NCBI GenBank assembly: GCA_949287685.1
Contig: CASEHF010000004.1
Coordinates: 1 to 60,853 of the forward strand
DNA from: an uncultured Christensenella sp.
GTDB taxonomy: Bacteria > Bacillota > Clostridia > Christensenellales > UBA1242
Direction: 5' to 3'
Length of the DNA: 60,853 bases
Shown piece by piece: positions 60,633-60,853 of the stretch. Below the pieces are notes generated by a model that was not told where the DNA came from, did not search any database, and was given only the letters and a program-made list of their open reading frames with translations. The stretch's first letter is position 1. The number at the start of each line of letters is the position of its first letter. A program made the position numbers and the translations under genes.

Positions 60633-60668
60633 TACTTCGTTTCTCCTTTTAGGCGTTTGAATAATTCA

Positions 60669-60697
60669 ATTTTATCATACAATACAAAACTTGTAAA
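60669..60697 (-). promoter_or_regulatory. Promoter of acpP
   Basis: On the minus strand: TTTACA (60692-60697), a 17-bp spacer and TAAAAT (60669-60674), 37 bp before the ATG. Confidence 0.72.
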
Positions 60698-60841
60698 GCA
60701 TTTACGCCACATAAAAGCAGTTTTCATTTATTTATTTCATAAGTTTGAGCCAAGGTTTTTAGTTAGGAATATAAACTACACATAACAAGCCCTCGCCCCC
60801 CAATTTACACAAAAAACGCACACCCCCCCACTTAAAATGCG

Positions 60842-60853
60842 GTACTATGCAAT
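60842..60853. repeat. GTACTATGCAAT arm at the window edge
   Basis: The last 12 bases of the window are exactly GTACTATGCAAT; the partner arm would lie just outside. Confidence 0.65.

Overview
The window is about 61 kb of low-GC chromosome from an endospore-forming member of the Firmicutes, most likely an uncultured anaerobic clostridium. The evidence is spore genes of the clostridial kind (spmA/spmB, spoIIR, sleB/ypeB, a SipL-like SPOCS/LysM protein, a SpoVB-like flippase), a CtsR/McsA/ClpC stress operon with a textbook CtsR box, Veg, Gram-positive Shine-Dalgarno sites in front of nearly every gene, and an ADP-forming acetyl-CoA ligase typical of fermenters. TGA is used as a stop. I see no integrated phage, CRISPR array, transposase or rRNA operon.

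Layout. 1-2.6 kb: start of a tatD-like gene running off the left edge, spmA-spmB, and a transglutaminase-like protein. 2.7-6.5 kb: ctsR-mcsA-clpC, lacking mcsB. 6.6-9 kb: repeat-rich DNA around a split Y-family DNA polymerase gene. 9.1-10.7 kb: two unknown genes. 11-12 kb: six tRNA genes (Pro, Asp, Met/Ile2, Phe, Thr, Tyr) with a partly duplicated tRNA-Asp 3' end, followed by about 0.9 kb of repeats. 12.9-20.4 kb: acd, fba, a degenerate glycosyltransferase, gap, a TM2 protein and mnmA. 20.5-26.5 kb: an unknown gene, then the spore block sipL, spoIIR, sleB, ypeB and veg. 26.6-30 kb: a large secreted repeat protein and two tandem XRE regulators. 30.2-33.6 kb: rpmG-secE-nusG, then a cloverleaf-like palindrome and 218-bp tandem repeats, then rplK-rplA. 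33.8-36.1 kb: three unknown genes. 36.3-47.5 kb: alcohol dehydrogenase, a four-gene lipid/phosphodiester-like operon, metG-HAD, unknowns and a GNAT protein. 47.6-53 kb: an operon with a NptA-like transporter, pgk, tpiA, gpmI and a small membrane protein. 53-60.6 kb: dusB, hup, an HU-like gene, spoVB-like, glmM, trxB, DUF2798, a helical-bundle protein and acpP.

How the genes fit together. Lower glycolysis is nearly complete in two places (fba and gap; pgk-tpiA-gpmI), and Acd could turn acetyl-CoA into acetate plus ATP. The spore genes cover forespore signalling (SpoIIR), coat assembly (SipL), core dehydration (SpmA/B) and germination (SleB/YpeB). The translation genes sit in normal order but are interrupted by repeats.

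The points most worth a second look are: a ClpC without the VGF ClpP-docking tripeptide in an operon that has also lost mcsB; a nearly fully paired four-way-junction palindrome and 2.5 copies of a 218-bp tandem repeat between nusG and rplK; a family of perfect inverted repeats (GTACTATGCAAT with an 8-nt loop); a second interspersed family beginning GGAATAGATCCTTCG; a NptA-family protein without the QSSS motifs; and a three-gene operon of unknown proteins. No single gene set is clearly a new defence or metabolic system. The repeat families and the altered Clp system are the strongest candidates for something undescribed.
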